Program-made: the position numbers and the translations under genes
The notes under the pieces: model-generated
Told to the model about the DNA's origin: nothing
Database searches by the model: none
The model's input: the letters and a program-made list of their open reading frames with translations, nothing else
Shown: in pieces, positions 54,780 to 64,000 of the stretch
Numbering within the stretch: position 1 is the stretch's first letter
How the letters are laid out: each line of letters starts with the position of its first letter
Source of the DNA: Pollenia angustigena
Taxonomy: Eukaryota > Arthropoda > Insecta > Diptera > Polleniidae
DNA: 64,000 bases
NCBI GenBank assembly: GCA_930367215.1
Contig: OV884056.1
Location: forward strand, 55,738,308 to 55,802,307
Reading direction: 5' to 3'

Positions 54780-55620
54780 CGGCGGCATGAAATAACCCCC
54801 CAAAATATAAACCCTCAAAAAAATAATGAAATAACTCCCCAAAGTATGGCCCTTATTTCATATGTAATAAAGCCCCAATTTTGAAAATGAAATTAGCCCC
54901 CCAACGAAATTAAATAACGCCCCAAACATAAATGAAATAATTCCCTAATTTTTGGGGGCTTATTTCATATGAAATAAAACCCCGATTTCTGAAATGGAAT
55001 AAGAGCCCAGTATGTGTTATACAATTAATTATACACTTTTGCTTTAAAGAAAATCACGCAATAGATATCATGGTATGATATACCAAACACAAGCTTCGCC
55101 AACTTAGGCATTTCTGCATAGCCGGCCTTCGGCCGGGCGCAATGACTTTTTCCTCTATGTTATAACAAACACCGGCTTCGCTTACTAAAGCTTCTCTGCA
55201 TAGCGCCAGGATTTTCTCCTCTATAGTATAAAAAAAGCGAAGCCAGTGTTTGGTATACCATAGAGAAGAAAACATTTGCGCCCAGTCGAAGGCCGGCTAT
55301 GCAGGGCAGCTTTATTAATCGAAGCCGGTGTTCTGTATACCAAAGTGGACAAAATCCTTGCGCCCAAAAACGTTTTCATTATAAATTTGAAAATGAAATA
55401 ATTCTCCAAAAAATATATTGGGGCTTTATTTCATAATTATTTTTTGGGGGATAATTTCATATGAAATAAACCCCCAATTAAAAAACTGATATAACACCCC
55501 AAACAAAATGAAATAACCTCCCAAAAATCGATTTTGTTGTTCTCTGTACAAATATTTGGGGGGTTATTTCATTATTTTTGGGGGGGGGGGTTATATTTTG
55601 GGGGGCCATTTCATGCCGCC
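54780..55620. mobile_element. CGGCGGCATGAAAT element with C/G-tract palindromes, 8-bp TSD
   Basis: The left end CGGCGGCATGAAATAACC and right end reverse-complemented GGCGGCATGAAATGGCCCCC are flanked by GTTTTTTA (54772-54779 and 55621-55628). The outer ~230 bp on each side repeat ATGAAATAA followed by a C tract, or its inverse, about every 25-30 bases. Three units form palindromes around TTATTTCATATGAAATAA flanked by GGGG and CCCC (about 54847, 54957 and 55446). The centre is a GC-rich foldback (55055-55365). No transposase. The 8-bp TSD suggests hAT-like mobilisation. Confidence 0.85.
55055..55365. repeat. GC-rich 2+2 foldback core
   Basis: A unit of about 75 bp (ATACCAAACACCGGCTTCGC, CTGCATAGCCGGCCTTCG, GGGCGCAA, TTTTCCTCTATG) occurs twice direct (about 55070 and 55155) and then twice inverted (about 55225-55290 and 55295-55365). 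AGCCGGCCTTCGGCCGGGCG is itself palindromic. The ORFs on the minus strand follow the repeat. Composition is far from the surrounding DNA. Confidence 0.8.
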
Positions 55621-55628
55621 GTTTTTTA

Positions 55629-56473
55629 CATCTGACTTGTCAAATTTCCCACTGCAAATTACATACATGACGTGTGTTATCTTTATAACATTGCTTCTAT
55701 AAAAGTCAGATGCAAAATCATCTGACAAAATTTCAGTTAAAGCGTGCTCTATTTTCTTCTGAGAAACCACCTGACATCAGAAATCTATGCCGAGAAGAAA
55801 TCTTCAGCGGCGGTCAACTATTGACGGAATCATAAGCCGGCTGAAGTTAATATTTTACAATACCGATATATGTATGTATGTTCATTTTAACATTTAATGG
55901 AAATCTGCGATATTTTGACAAAACATCTTAAGTCGAGATAAGATAGCAAAACAGTTTTAAAAAAAACTTGATAAAAAAATTATTTTTATAAAATAATAAA
56001 ATAAACCAAAATTGTAGAAAAATTTTGTTTATAATACAAAATTTTAAAAATGTAAAGAACATTTTTTTTTGAGCGAAAATTCGTGTGATTATAATTAAAT
56101 TTCACTTACGATGTTTTGTCAAAATGCCACAGAAATTATGAACAAACGAACATATATAAAAAACGTTTCAATATTAATGATCCTTAATTGGTATCTTTGA
56201 ATTTATGGAAATAAGTTTAAAGATGGCTGAACTCTTACGGCGCAAGAAAACATTTAGTGAAGGCACCACGCTATTTTGAAACCAGGAACTACTCTGGTTT
56301 CTGCTAAAACTATATGCATAACAAGCTTATGATTCGGCCGGGCATTTCGTTGGATGTGATGTTCTATCGCTCGGTTTTTTTAGGATTTTACAATTGGCTT
56401 GTGTTAAAATCTATCGTAGGTTTCTATGGGAACACATTTTTAGTGATCTTAAGAAAAATTGTTTGTATTAAAA
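55629..56473. other. AT-rich stretch, nothing recognised
   Basis: No supported gene. The 81-codon frame from 56314 has no family motif and runs into a 90-bp duplication. Confidence 0.45.
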
Positions 56474-56652
56474 TCCGTAGATATTTGGAAGGATCAAAAG
56501 ATGGTTTGTTTTTGGATAAACTGAAGCTCAATATGAAAATTAATCGCTGGCTTTTCTGAATCATCCGTAGATCTTAAGAAGGATTAAAAAATGCTTTTTG
56601 TTGGGATAAATTAAAGGTCAATATGAAAATCAATGCTTGGTTTTTCTGTGGA
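56474..56652. repeat. 90-bp direct tandem duplication
   Basis: TCCGTAGATATTTGGAAGGA at 56474 corresponds to TCCGTAGATCTTAAGAAGGA at 56564. The following GCTCAATATGAAAAT and GTCAATATGAAAAT and TTTTTCTG also correspond. Divergence is moderate. Confidence 0.75.
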
Positions 56653-56903
56653 TTGAAGTCAATCGTGTTAAGTAAGTCAATCGTGAATTTGTTGCCAGCT
56701 TTATGGCTAGAATATTAAAAGGAATCAAACAGTTTATAGTGAAAGTTCAAATTTTTTGATGAAATAACATTTTTTTTTGATTTATTAAACTGCTTTATCC
56801 ATTAAGGTTATTAGTGGGAAAATTTAGCCTAAAAGTATTAAAAAATAAAGACTAGAAATATTAAAATGTATTAGTTAGGCTACTAAGATAGACTTGCATG
56901 GCA

Positions 56904-57110
56904 GCAAGGTGAATTAACTACAGGTGGTGTCAAAGCGGCATCTGATTTTGACAGTTCGAGCCTATTTGTTTTTATTTGTTAGTGTTTTGCTAAGAATGGT
57001 TGACATTTCTAGCTATACGTACTAACAATGCCATGGAAAAACCCTGTTTTGTTTCTGTTGTTTTTGGATTATTGTAGTTCCGACACCACCTGCAGTTGAA
57101 TTCGCCTTGC
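56904..57110. mobile_element. 207-bp MITE with GCAAGGYGAATT ends, TSD ATGGCA
   Basis: The left end reads GCAAGGTGAATTAACTACAG and the right end reverse-complemented GCAAGGCGAATTCAACTGCA. Both continue GGTGGTGTC. ATGGCA flanks both sides (56898-56903 and 57111-57116). No ORF. Confidence 0.78.
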
Positions 57111-57590
57111 ATGGCACTTGAAACTTCTGCTTTTGTTTTTCTTATGTATTTGCTCAAAAGATGTCAGAGTGAGAGCGAAACCTAAGGCGAGTTTGTGATA
57201 CAAAGAAGATTGTGTAATGGTTTTTAGCACGCTGTTGTTTCTTCTTTTTTGTTTTTGTTTTTCTGTCATGGATTTTTTTCTTTTTGTGCATTTAAAAAAT
57301 AGCTTTTAGCATTCCTTTTCTTTGAGAATTTGTGTTCACTTGGAAACATTTTTGAATTTAAAAAGTAATTAAACAAAAAAGAAGAAACTGGTTTTTTTTA
57401 AATAAGAAAGTTTTGAAGTAATGAAAATCGATACCAGAATATCTTTTGTTTACAAAAAATTTATTTTTTTAAAGTATTGATTGACATGAAAAACTCAGCG
57501 TAAGAATTCATGTTTCAAACAAAAGCACTTATAAAACACTAAAAAATTAATATAAACAAAAGAAATCTAGCCTTGATATTGCAGAAAACC
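57111..57590. other. AT-rich stretch, nothing recognised
   Basis: No gene or repeat boundary is supported. Confidence 0.45.
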
Positions 57591-57862
57591 TTGATACAGA
57601 ACAAACTATTATCGCTATAACCCCAACGACTTGAAGTGGTGTTGAGTACCCGGCCACGAGGGCCATGTGGGCACGGGGTGCTCGTCGTCCTTTTATTGGC
57701 CCTTGTTCTGCCATTCTGATGAAAGCACGAATCAATCAAACACTACTTAGCTTTTATCGCTTCTTTCTTCCCTTAGCTTCTAGCGGCCTTAGTGAATATC
57801 AGGTTCCAATAAGTTCATTTGGCTACACAAGAACTTTCTTGTCAATAGTTCGAAGGTGAGCA
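57591..57862. other. GC-richer patch with overlapping frames on both strands
   Basis: Around 57630-57730 the G/C content rises sharply (CCCGGCCACGAGGGCCATGT and following). Frames of 60-66 codons are open in two minus-strand registers and one plus-strand register. One minus frame reads AEQGPIKGRRAPRAHMALVA followed by a hydrophobic VVGVIAIIVCSV stretch. I recognise no family. It may be an exon, a fragment of a retroelement, or simply GC-rich DNA with few stops. Confidence 0.3.
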
Positions 57863-58059
57863 GTTGAATTTTAATGACAAGAACATTCTTAATGTCTATA
57901 GCATAAAGCATTGTCTGGCCTACAGTGGATCAGTAGTACTGGTGACAAAGTCAATAATGAATCAATACAGTTTTACTATTGACATTTCCTATAGGGCTAT
58001 TTATTTTCGAATCAATCATAGGTCTGTATTATTTCTCTTGCCTTAGGACCAAAAGTTAT

Positions 58060-58746
58060 TATACCCACACCACAACAGTGGAGAGGGTATTATGCATTTG
58101 TGCTGATGTGTGTAACGCCCGAAAATATTGGTCCTAGACCCACCTTAAAGTATAGCGATCGACTCAGAATCATTTTCTGAGTCGAACTAACGATGTCCGT
58201 CCGGCTGGCTGTCCATGTAACCTTGTGCGCAAAGTACAGATCGCAATTTTGAAGAAAATTGGATAAAATATGGGACATAGGTTCTTATTGGCGCAAGGAC
58301 TTAGCCTATTGAAAATGGGCCGAATCGTAGGGAAGATAGGGGAAATTGATTTCTCTCAGAAACTATCAAACCGATTTTAATAAAATTTAAAAAATAGATA
58401 GAACCATATCTATATAAACACAAAAGATATGCATTTTTTAAAAATAGGACCACGAGGGGAGAAAGAGGCAATTTCTGCCTCTCAAACCGATTTTAATGAA
58501 ATTTAAAACAAAGATAGAGCCATATCTATATAGACACATAAGCTATACAGTTTTTCAAAAATAGGACCACAAGGGGAGGTAGGGGGCAATTTCTGCCTCT
58601 CACAAACTTTCAAACCGATTTTAATGAATTTTATAAACATAGATAAATCCATATTTATATGGACACATAAGCATGATATGTTTTTAAAAACTGTGTTGTA
58701 GGGTATCATATGGTCGGGCTTGACCGACTATACTTTCTTACTTGTT
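58060..58746 (-). mobile_element. Dispersed family A, near-complete copy
   Basis: On the minus strand it starts AACAAGTAAGAAAGTATAGT followed by CGGTCAAGCCCGACCATATG, and ends CCACTGTTGTGGTGTGGGTA. GGGCGTTACACACATCAGC, TTGGTCCTAGACCCACC and GGACATCGTTAGTTCGACTC are shared with the 50.6 kb fragment. An internal unit of about 116-128 bp starting CAAACCGATTTTAAT repeats at 58367, 58483 and 58611. The 68-codon frame reflects that repeat. Confidence 0.8.
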
Positions 58747-59264
58747 TGATATTGGGTTTTTTCTCTCGTTCCTTTTGAAATCTTTATATATTGGAATTCC
58801 AAAATTCCCTTTTCACACTCTTAACAACTTTCGCGATGGCAAAAGTTTTTGACACTGGCATTTAGGTTTTGATATTGATACCTGCTTCTGATGCTGTCAA
58901 AATGCTTTTAATACTGATTACAGTTTCTGACAATTGCAATTATTTTTAATGATGAAACCTGCCATTTAAAGCAAGACCTACAATTTAGTATAAAAAATTG
59001 TTTAAAGTAGGGTCGAAACCAAAAACTGTCGAACAAAAACCAAAAAATTTGTGTACAACTTTTACCTTTTTGAGTTGGTTTGACAACGACTGTTCACATT
59101 TAATGAATTAGAAGTAAAAGCAACAATTATTTTTTTTGAGCAATGACAAATAAAGAAGTGGAAGAAATTACAGTATTTCGACTTTGACTGCAGTTTTTTA
59201 AACGCTGGTTTAAAGTTTTGGACACTGCCATTCTGGTTGAAAAAAATGGTTTGACACTGTTAAA

Positions 59265-59900
59265 AGCTTTTCAAAGTAGTCATAATTTTGAAACTGCTAC
59301 TTGCTTTAAATGCTTAAAACGAAATTAAAAAAAGACTTACTGCTATGTATACCCTTTACCTTCGGTGAAGGGTAACGGAACAGTTTTTCAAGCTTTTCAA
59401 AGTAGTCATAATTTTGAAACTGCTACTTGCTTTAAATGCTTAAAACGAAATTAAAAAAAGACTTACTGCTATGTATACCCTTTTACCTTCGGTGAAGGGT
59501 AACGAAACAGTTTTTCAAGCTTTTCAAAGTAGTCATAATTTTGAAACTGCTACTTGCTTTAAATGCTTAAAACGAAATTAAAAAAAGACTAACTGCTTAA
59601 TGTATACCCTTTTACCTTCGGTGAAGGGTAACGGAACAGTTTTTCAAGCTTTTCAAAGTAGTCATAATTTTGAAACTGCTACTTGCTTTAAATGCTTAAA
59701 ACGAAATTAAAAAAAGACTTACTGCTATGTATACCCTTTACCTTCGGTGAAGGGTAACGGAACAGTTTTTCAAGCTTTTCAAAGTAGTCATAATTTTGAA
59801 ACTGCTACTTGCTTTAAATGCTTAAAACGAAATTAAAAAAAGACTAACTGCTTAATGTATACCCTTTTACCTTCGGTGAAGGGTAACGGAACAGTTTTTA
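59265..59900. repeat. Five-unit minisatellite (~127 bp) carrying a transposon hairpin
   Basis: AGCTTTTCAAAGTAGTCATA begins at 59265, 59391, 59518, 59647 and 59773. Units are nearly identical, differing in a T-run and in ACTTACTGCTATG versus ACTAACTGCTTAATG. Each has TACCTTCGGTGAAGGGTA, which pairs with the preceding TACCCTTT into a stem with a TTCG loop. This is the terminal hairpin of family B. The A and B unit types alternate in the later part, suggesting a two-unit step. Confidence 0.93.
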
Positions 59901-60143
59901 CACTGACAACAGTTTTTGATCACTGATTTAAAAACCTATAATTGATAAAAAAAAAAATTAATTAAGTTGGTATTAAAACAGTTTTTTATACCGACAAAAG
60001 TAGATCACTACTTCTTATATTGAAAACTGTATTCAAATAATAAACCAAACATTATTTAGCGTACGGTACACATCCAGAAACGATATCTATATTTTGTTAG
60101 TGGTTGTGTATTAGTTCATAACCCTAAATACCGTTCATACAAA

Positions 60144-60320
60144 CAATCACCCCTATCGTGAAAAATTTTTCCCTCGTAATGTTTCCCCTTTTCACATATT
60201 TGCGATCATGAACAACTCCCATGAAAAAATATCATTCAAAGGAGAATAATGACGTGAAAAAATGTTCACGGGAAAAAATTCCCCTTATCGTGAAAAATTT
60301 TTTCCCTCGTAATTTGTTCA
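60144..60320. repeat. Short repeat with CCTTATCGTGAAAAATTTTT units
   Basis: CCCCTATCGTGAAAAATTTT followed by TTCCCTCGTAAT occurs at about 60151 and again at about 60282. Between them TTCACGGGAAAAAATTCCCC adds a small palindrome. The overlapping ORFs on both strands are by-products. Confidence 0.65.
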
Positions 60321-60499
60321 CATTTCCCTTAGATTTTCTCATTTCATTTTTGGGTTTCCGAAGATATGGCATTTCAATTTTTTTATACATTCCCATACAA
60401 ACATGACCAAATGCCCTCCATTTTGAATTCCTCCGAAACGGCTTGACTGATTTGTATGAAATTTTATTTGTATATTTGTTAGGTATGAGAATAGGTCGT

Positions 60500-61105
60500 G
60501 AAGTATATTTTATATCGCAAAGACGCAAAATAGGGAAAGAGGGGCAAGCTTTTGCCTCTATAATATCTTAACTAATCAACCGGTTTTCTTAAAATTTGGC
60601 ATGCAGGCACTGTAACATATGAAAGGAAATACGAAATAGGGCATAAAATAGGTCAAGAGGGGTAAAAGGTCCCATGAAATTTCGCAGGAAACTAGTGTAA
60701 CATCTGAAAAGAACTATAGCCTAAATTTTTTATTATTTAACGCTTGAAATAGGGCCATAGGGGTAAAAGCTCCTCCTCCCCAATCGTCTTAACTTATCAA
60801 CCAATTTTCTTAAAATTTGGCATGCAGGCACTGTTACATCTGAGATAGGGCCGTAGCGATAAAAGCTTCCCTTCCCTATATCTTCTAAACCAATGATCGG
60901 GGTTTCTTAAAATTTGGCATGCAGAAACTGCGACATGTGAAAGGCAATAGGGAATAGGGTGTGAAATAGGGCAAGAGGGGTAAAAGCTCCCACTCCCTAT
61001 ATATTCGTATATCTTTTTATTATTAAGGGACTGAAATAGAGCAAGAGGGGTAACATCTGAAAGAAATAAGTTATATGACAAAACAACGTTTGCGGGGTCA
61101 GCTAG
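60500..61105 (-). repeat. ACTAGCTGACCCCGC-headed dispersed repeat
   Basis: On the minus strand the end reads GTACTAGCTGACCCCGCAAA. TTCTTAAAATTTGGCATGCAG occurs near 60590, 60810 and 60905, each with CTGTRACATMTGA and GGGGTAAAAG blocks. This head type is very common in insect genomes. Class is not resolved. The 94-codon minus frame follows the repeat. Confidence 0.6.
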
Positions 61106-62172
61106 TACATTTTACTGTTATGCTCTGTAGTGTTTTTTTTCACATTGAAGAAGAAATGAGCAGACGAAAAATTTTAGCAAACCTTCTTACTAGTATTGTT
61201 GTTAGTTGTCAATTTCAACGACCACAGCACGAACAGCCTGTGTGTATCTGTATTGTTCACATGTTTTGTTTTTGTAAGAATTTTATTGACTTATTGTGTT
61301 TTTTTTTAAACACAAATGTTATTTGTTTCTGTAAAAAAAAATTGTCGTTGTCTTTACCAGCCAAAAGACGCTAAACACAACTGAAACGAAAGAACATTAA
61401 TTGGCTGAACCCAACAATCGAACAGAACGCAATGAAATGTTTTCATCTTCATGTTGAGTTAGATTAGTACAGTATTTTTATTGTGTACGAAGTTCACAAA
61501 CAGGTAAACTTTTTTTTTAAGGTATTCACTACACAAAGACTATAAGCGTTTGTGTTTTTCATATTTCTACCCTACAGAACACTAAAGTACAGTATATAAA
61601 CTTTATTTTCGAACTCTAATTGAAAATAGCTTCTGATGCCAAATAACAGCATTTTTGCATAAAAATTGTTTTTGACACCGCCAACATCTTTTATTTTCAC
61701 TAACTTAAATATTTTTACTTTCTACATTTTCCAATGTTTAAAGTTTTTGACAAAAAAAAACCGGTTTTACAACTTTTAAAACTTCTTTTAACTATGCCTT
61801 TGATGTATTTATTTTAATGCTGTTTCTCTCAAAAAGTCAGTAAGTTTAACTGCTTCTTTTGTTGAAATGAAAAACTTAAATTGAAATATCTTTGATTTTC
61901 AGCTTACAATTTAAACAATAAATATTCTGTTTCTTCTTTTTCTTTCATTAAAAAAAGTTATTCTGCAAAAGTGCACACATTGTTACTTAACTACTTTTAG
62001 TTACTCGTATTCATTAAATGTATTACGTTTTCTGTCTGGAACACTGTTGCCAGAAGTAGAAAATAATCTTAACATGCAGGATTTCTTCACTAAAAAGTAT
62101 TCCTTAAGTCGTTCGTATTTTTTCAACAAGCATTTTTATATAAGAAAAATTTTATAAAACCGTAAAGGCCTG
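61106..62172. other. AT-rich stretch, nothing recognised
   Basis: A 99-codon plus-strand frame (61075-61374) is cysteine/phenylalanine-rich without a motif. No terminal-repeat element is seen. Confidence 0.45.
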
Positions 62173-62402
62173 GTGCCTGATTCTGGCAGTCCTGATCGAG
62201 TACTTTCTCGATTCGAAAGCAATTTCATATCTAATTATTTCAGTCAATACTGAACGAATCGGAATGATTCGTTCGGTGTTGTAAAGCATTAATTTGAGTT
62301 TCGCAATACTGAAAAAATAATTTCGATTCGTTCGGTATCAACTGAAATAAAATTACTTTCGAATCGAGAAAGTACTCGATAACGACTGCCAGAATTAGGC
62401 CC
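62173..62402. mobile_element. Tourist-like MITE with GTACTTTCTCGATTCG arms
   Basis: The left end reads GTGCCTGATTCTGGCAGTCC and the right end reverse-complemented GGGCCTAATTCTGGCAGTCG. Both continue TATCGAGTACTTTCTCGATTC or nearly so. The flanks CTG (62170-62172) and CAG (62403-62405) are both CWG but not identical. Inner ACTGAACGAATCG and CGATTCGTTCGGT are inverted too. End design and CWG target match 12378-12552. Confidence 0.8.
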
Positions 62403-63463
62403 CAGCAAACATGTATTTGAAAATCAAACTCACAACAAAAAATCAAATGCATGTACAAAACGTTTGTGTACAACAGTGAAGGGCACACACACATACTATC
62501 ACATTTATGCTTGTGTTGACAAAATAACAACAAAACAACAGCCCAACATGCATTGTCACAGACCACATAAAGAAGTTTATAGTGTACATGTGTCGACGTC
62601 ACACAAGCAGCATGCGTACATAGGATTTGCAAATGTGCCCTTCCCTGGTGTACAACCACAATGACAAATGCTTTTATGTACTGTTCGTCACACAATTCAA
62701 ATAATTTACTTTATAAGGCTCCAAGAATTCAAAGAAATACACTCTAGACAGTTCTTGTTTTTTTCAAAACCTTTTAATACAGCTAAAATATTTTACCTTT
62801 ACTTTAGCAAAAAAAAAAAAATCAAAAAGTGTGTATTTTTTGTTCCCACTCTCATTGCTGCGTGTATTTTTCATTCCTTTGTTAATTTTTGAGAATATTT
62901 TTTATATCCGCAATTTCCCTTTAGTTAAGTATTTGTTTTTATACGTTAATTCTTCGTCTATACTTCTCTTCCATATTTATTTGTGATAGCGACTCTACTG
63001 TATAGAGTTTGAACATTTCTCAATGATTTGAATGTGCGTTCAAATGAAATTGTGCAGGCCTTTATTACACATACAGCATTATAATATTCCGAGAATAGCA
63101 ACTCCTAATTTTATGTATGTGACTGTGAATTTTTCAAAAAACAATTATCGCAATTCTTTTGTAATCTTAACTTCGTTTTTGCGTTTTTGCAAATGATGAA
63201 AAATAAACATTTGAAAAAGAGTAAAAATTAACACAAAGGCAAAAAAGTATACGTCGCAGAGTTACATTCAATAACCTGGGGTTTATACATGCAAGTGCAA
63301 TTTTGAAAAACTCCCTACACTTGGACTTTTTCACTAATACCTATTTTAGACATAACCATGCAACAATATTACAATTTCCTTTTGGTGTCCCTTCAAAAAC
63401 TCGTATATGTTCAAACGTTCCTTTTTTTGCAAGCAATAAGCTGCAACTTGCCTGACACATGTA
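62403..63463. other. Unannotated stretch
   Basis: A 151-codon minus-strand frame ends inside the preceding MITE and covers 62695-62240. Its part beyond the MITE is rich in cysteine, histidine and valine and has no motif I know, so I do not call a gene. The rest is AT-rich. Confidence 0.4.
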
Positions 63464-63955
63464 CAGTAGACGCTCGCAAATTAGAACCGCTTTGTTTTTG
63501 AGGCGATTCTAATTTCTGGACTTTTTTTCCGAATAAAAAATAAAAAATTGAGTAAATTTACTTCCAAAAACTTAAATAAAAGGCTTTTAAAATTTTTTTG
63601 AATTAAATTTTGTTTGATAAAAACAAGAAAACAAAACGTAACAATTCAGTCCAATACATTAAATGTATTTTTTTAAATTAAAAATATGAATATAAAAAAA
63701 ATAATGGCATCAAAAGATAACAACTCAATAAGGATAAAACATATATGATTTGGTAATTCCCCTATTTAGTTTTACTATGTTCAAACAGAATAAAAATAAA
63801 CTGCGGATTTCTTGTGTTCAAATAGCAAAAAAAAAAAAATGCTCTGAAATTAGAATTTTAAATTCGAATTGAAGAGCGTTTAATGTATTGCAAACACTCA
63901 CTCTAATTTCTGGACGTTCAAATTAATGAAAGCTCTAATTTGTGAGCGTCTACTG
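63464..63955. mobile_element. 492-bp MITE with CAGTAGACGCTC ends, TSD TA
   Basis: The left end reads CAGTAGACGCTCGCAAATTA and the right end reverse-complemented CAGTAGACGCTCACAAATTA. TA flanks both sides (63462-63463 and 63956-63957). TCTAATTTCTGGAC occurs near both ends in direct orientation (about 63507 and 63901). CAGT-type ends and a TA target fit the pogo/Tc1 side of Tc1/mariner. No transposase. Confidence 0.87.
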
Positions 63956-64000
63956 TATTAAATTTGAAATAAGCTTTTCATTTTAAAAAAATTTTACGAA

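Noticed and set aside
54780..55620. ATGAAATAA-CCCC rhythm as a CRISPR-like array
   Set aside because: Spacing is irregular, orientation alternates, and there are no constant-length spacers; the element has inverted ends and a TSD.
62240..62695. 151-codon minus-strand ORF as a host gene
   Set aside because: Nearly half lies in an inverted-repeat MITE and the remainder has no recognised motif or splice support.

Overview
The window is strongly AT-rich eukaryotic DNA with no conserved multi-exon host gene, rRNA or bacterial-style operon that I can recognise. Its content points to a repeat-laden genome of a higher fly, probably a calyptrate or related cyclorrhaphan dipteran. The signs are the LINE 3' tails of the CCTAACCTAACC type, dispersed elements bounded by AACAAGTAAG and ATACCCTTCACC hairpins, TATG and AAAT microsatellites, and decayed mariner and hAT transposases of insect type. 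The species assignment is inference. The window could be intergenic or a very large intron.

Layout. 1-7.0 kb: a LINE 3' fragment, a TA-flanked element carrying two hairpin MITEs, and a 2.5 kb degenerate minisatellite (TTCTAGTTCAGAAGG-like) cut by a second LINE with a 10-bp target-site duplication (TSD) and by a MITE. 7-19 kb: several inverted-repeat elements, a 128-bp-class tandem array, CCCAGCGG-ended elements, and a Tourist-like MITE whose empty site survives at 42.0 kb. 20.9-26 kb: hAT-type elements with nested insertions; one nested MITE also has an empty paralogous site at 23.3 kb. 26.4-29 kb: a recent 1.07-kb tandem duplication. 29.6-30.5 kb: a hAT transposase pseudogene. 31-35.5 kb: two long-armed foldback elements. 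36-39.4 kb: a 3.4-kb inverted-repeat element enclosing a LINE, a MITE, a tRNA-derived copy and a coding-like ORF. 39.5-47 kb: a dense cluster of MITEs. 47.8-49.9 kb: a three-deep nest. 51.4-52.7 kb: two mariner-superfamily pseudogenes. 54.8-55.6 kb: an unusual C/G-tract palindromic element with a GC-rich foldback core. 58-61 kb: more dispersed elements and a five-unit minisatellite built from a hairpin element end. 62-64 kb: two further MITEs.

How the parts relate. Almost everything here is mobile or derived from mobile DNA, and insertions sit inside insertions. Many MITEs share a 3-bp TSD (TTA, TAA or CTG) and GNNC-rich ends, the signature of PIF/Harbinger (Tourist-like) elements. Others are TA-flanked (Tc1/mariner-like) or have 8-bp TSDs (hAT-like). 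The only protein signals I can name are LINE RNase H and cysteine/histidine motifs, hAT C-terminal motifs and a mariner catalytic domain, and all of them are broken. Three short ORFs look coding-like but I do not recognise them. All boundaries come from reading by eye, with no database search.
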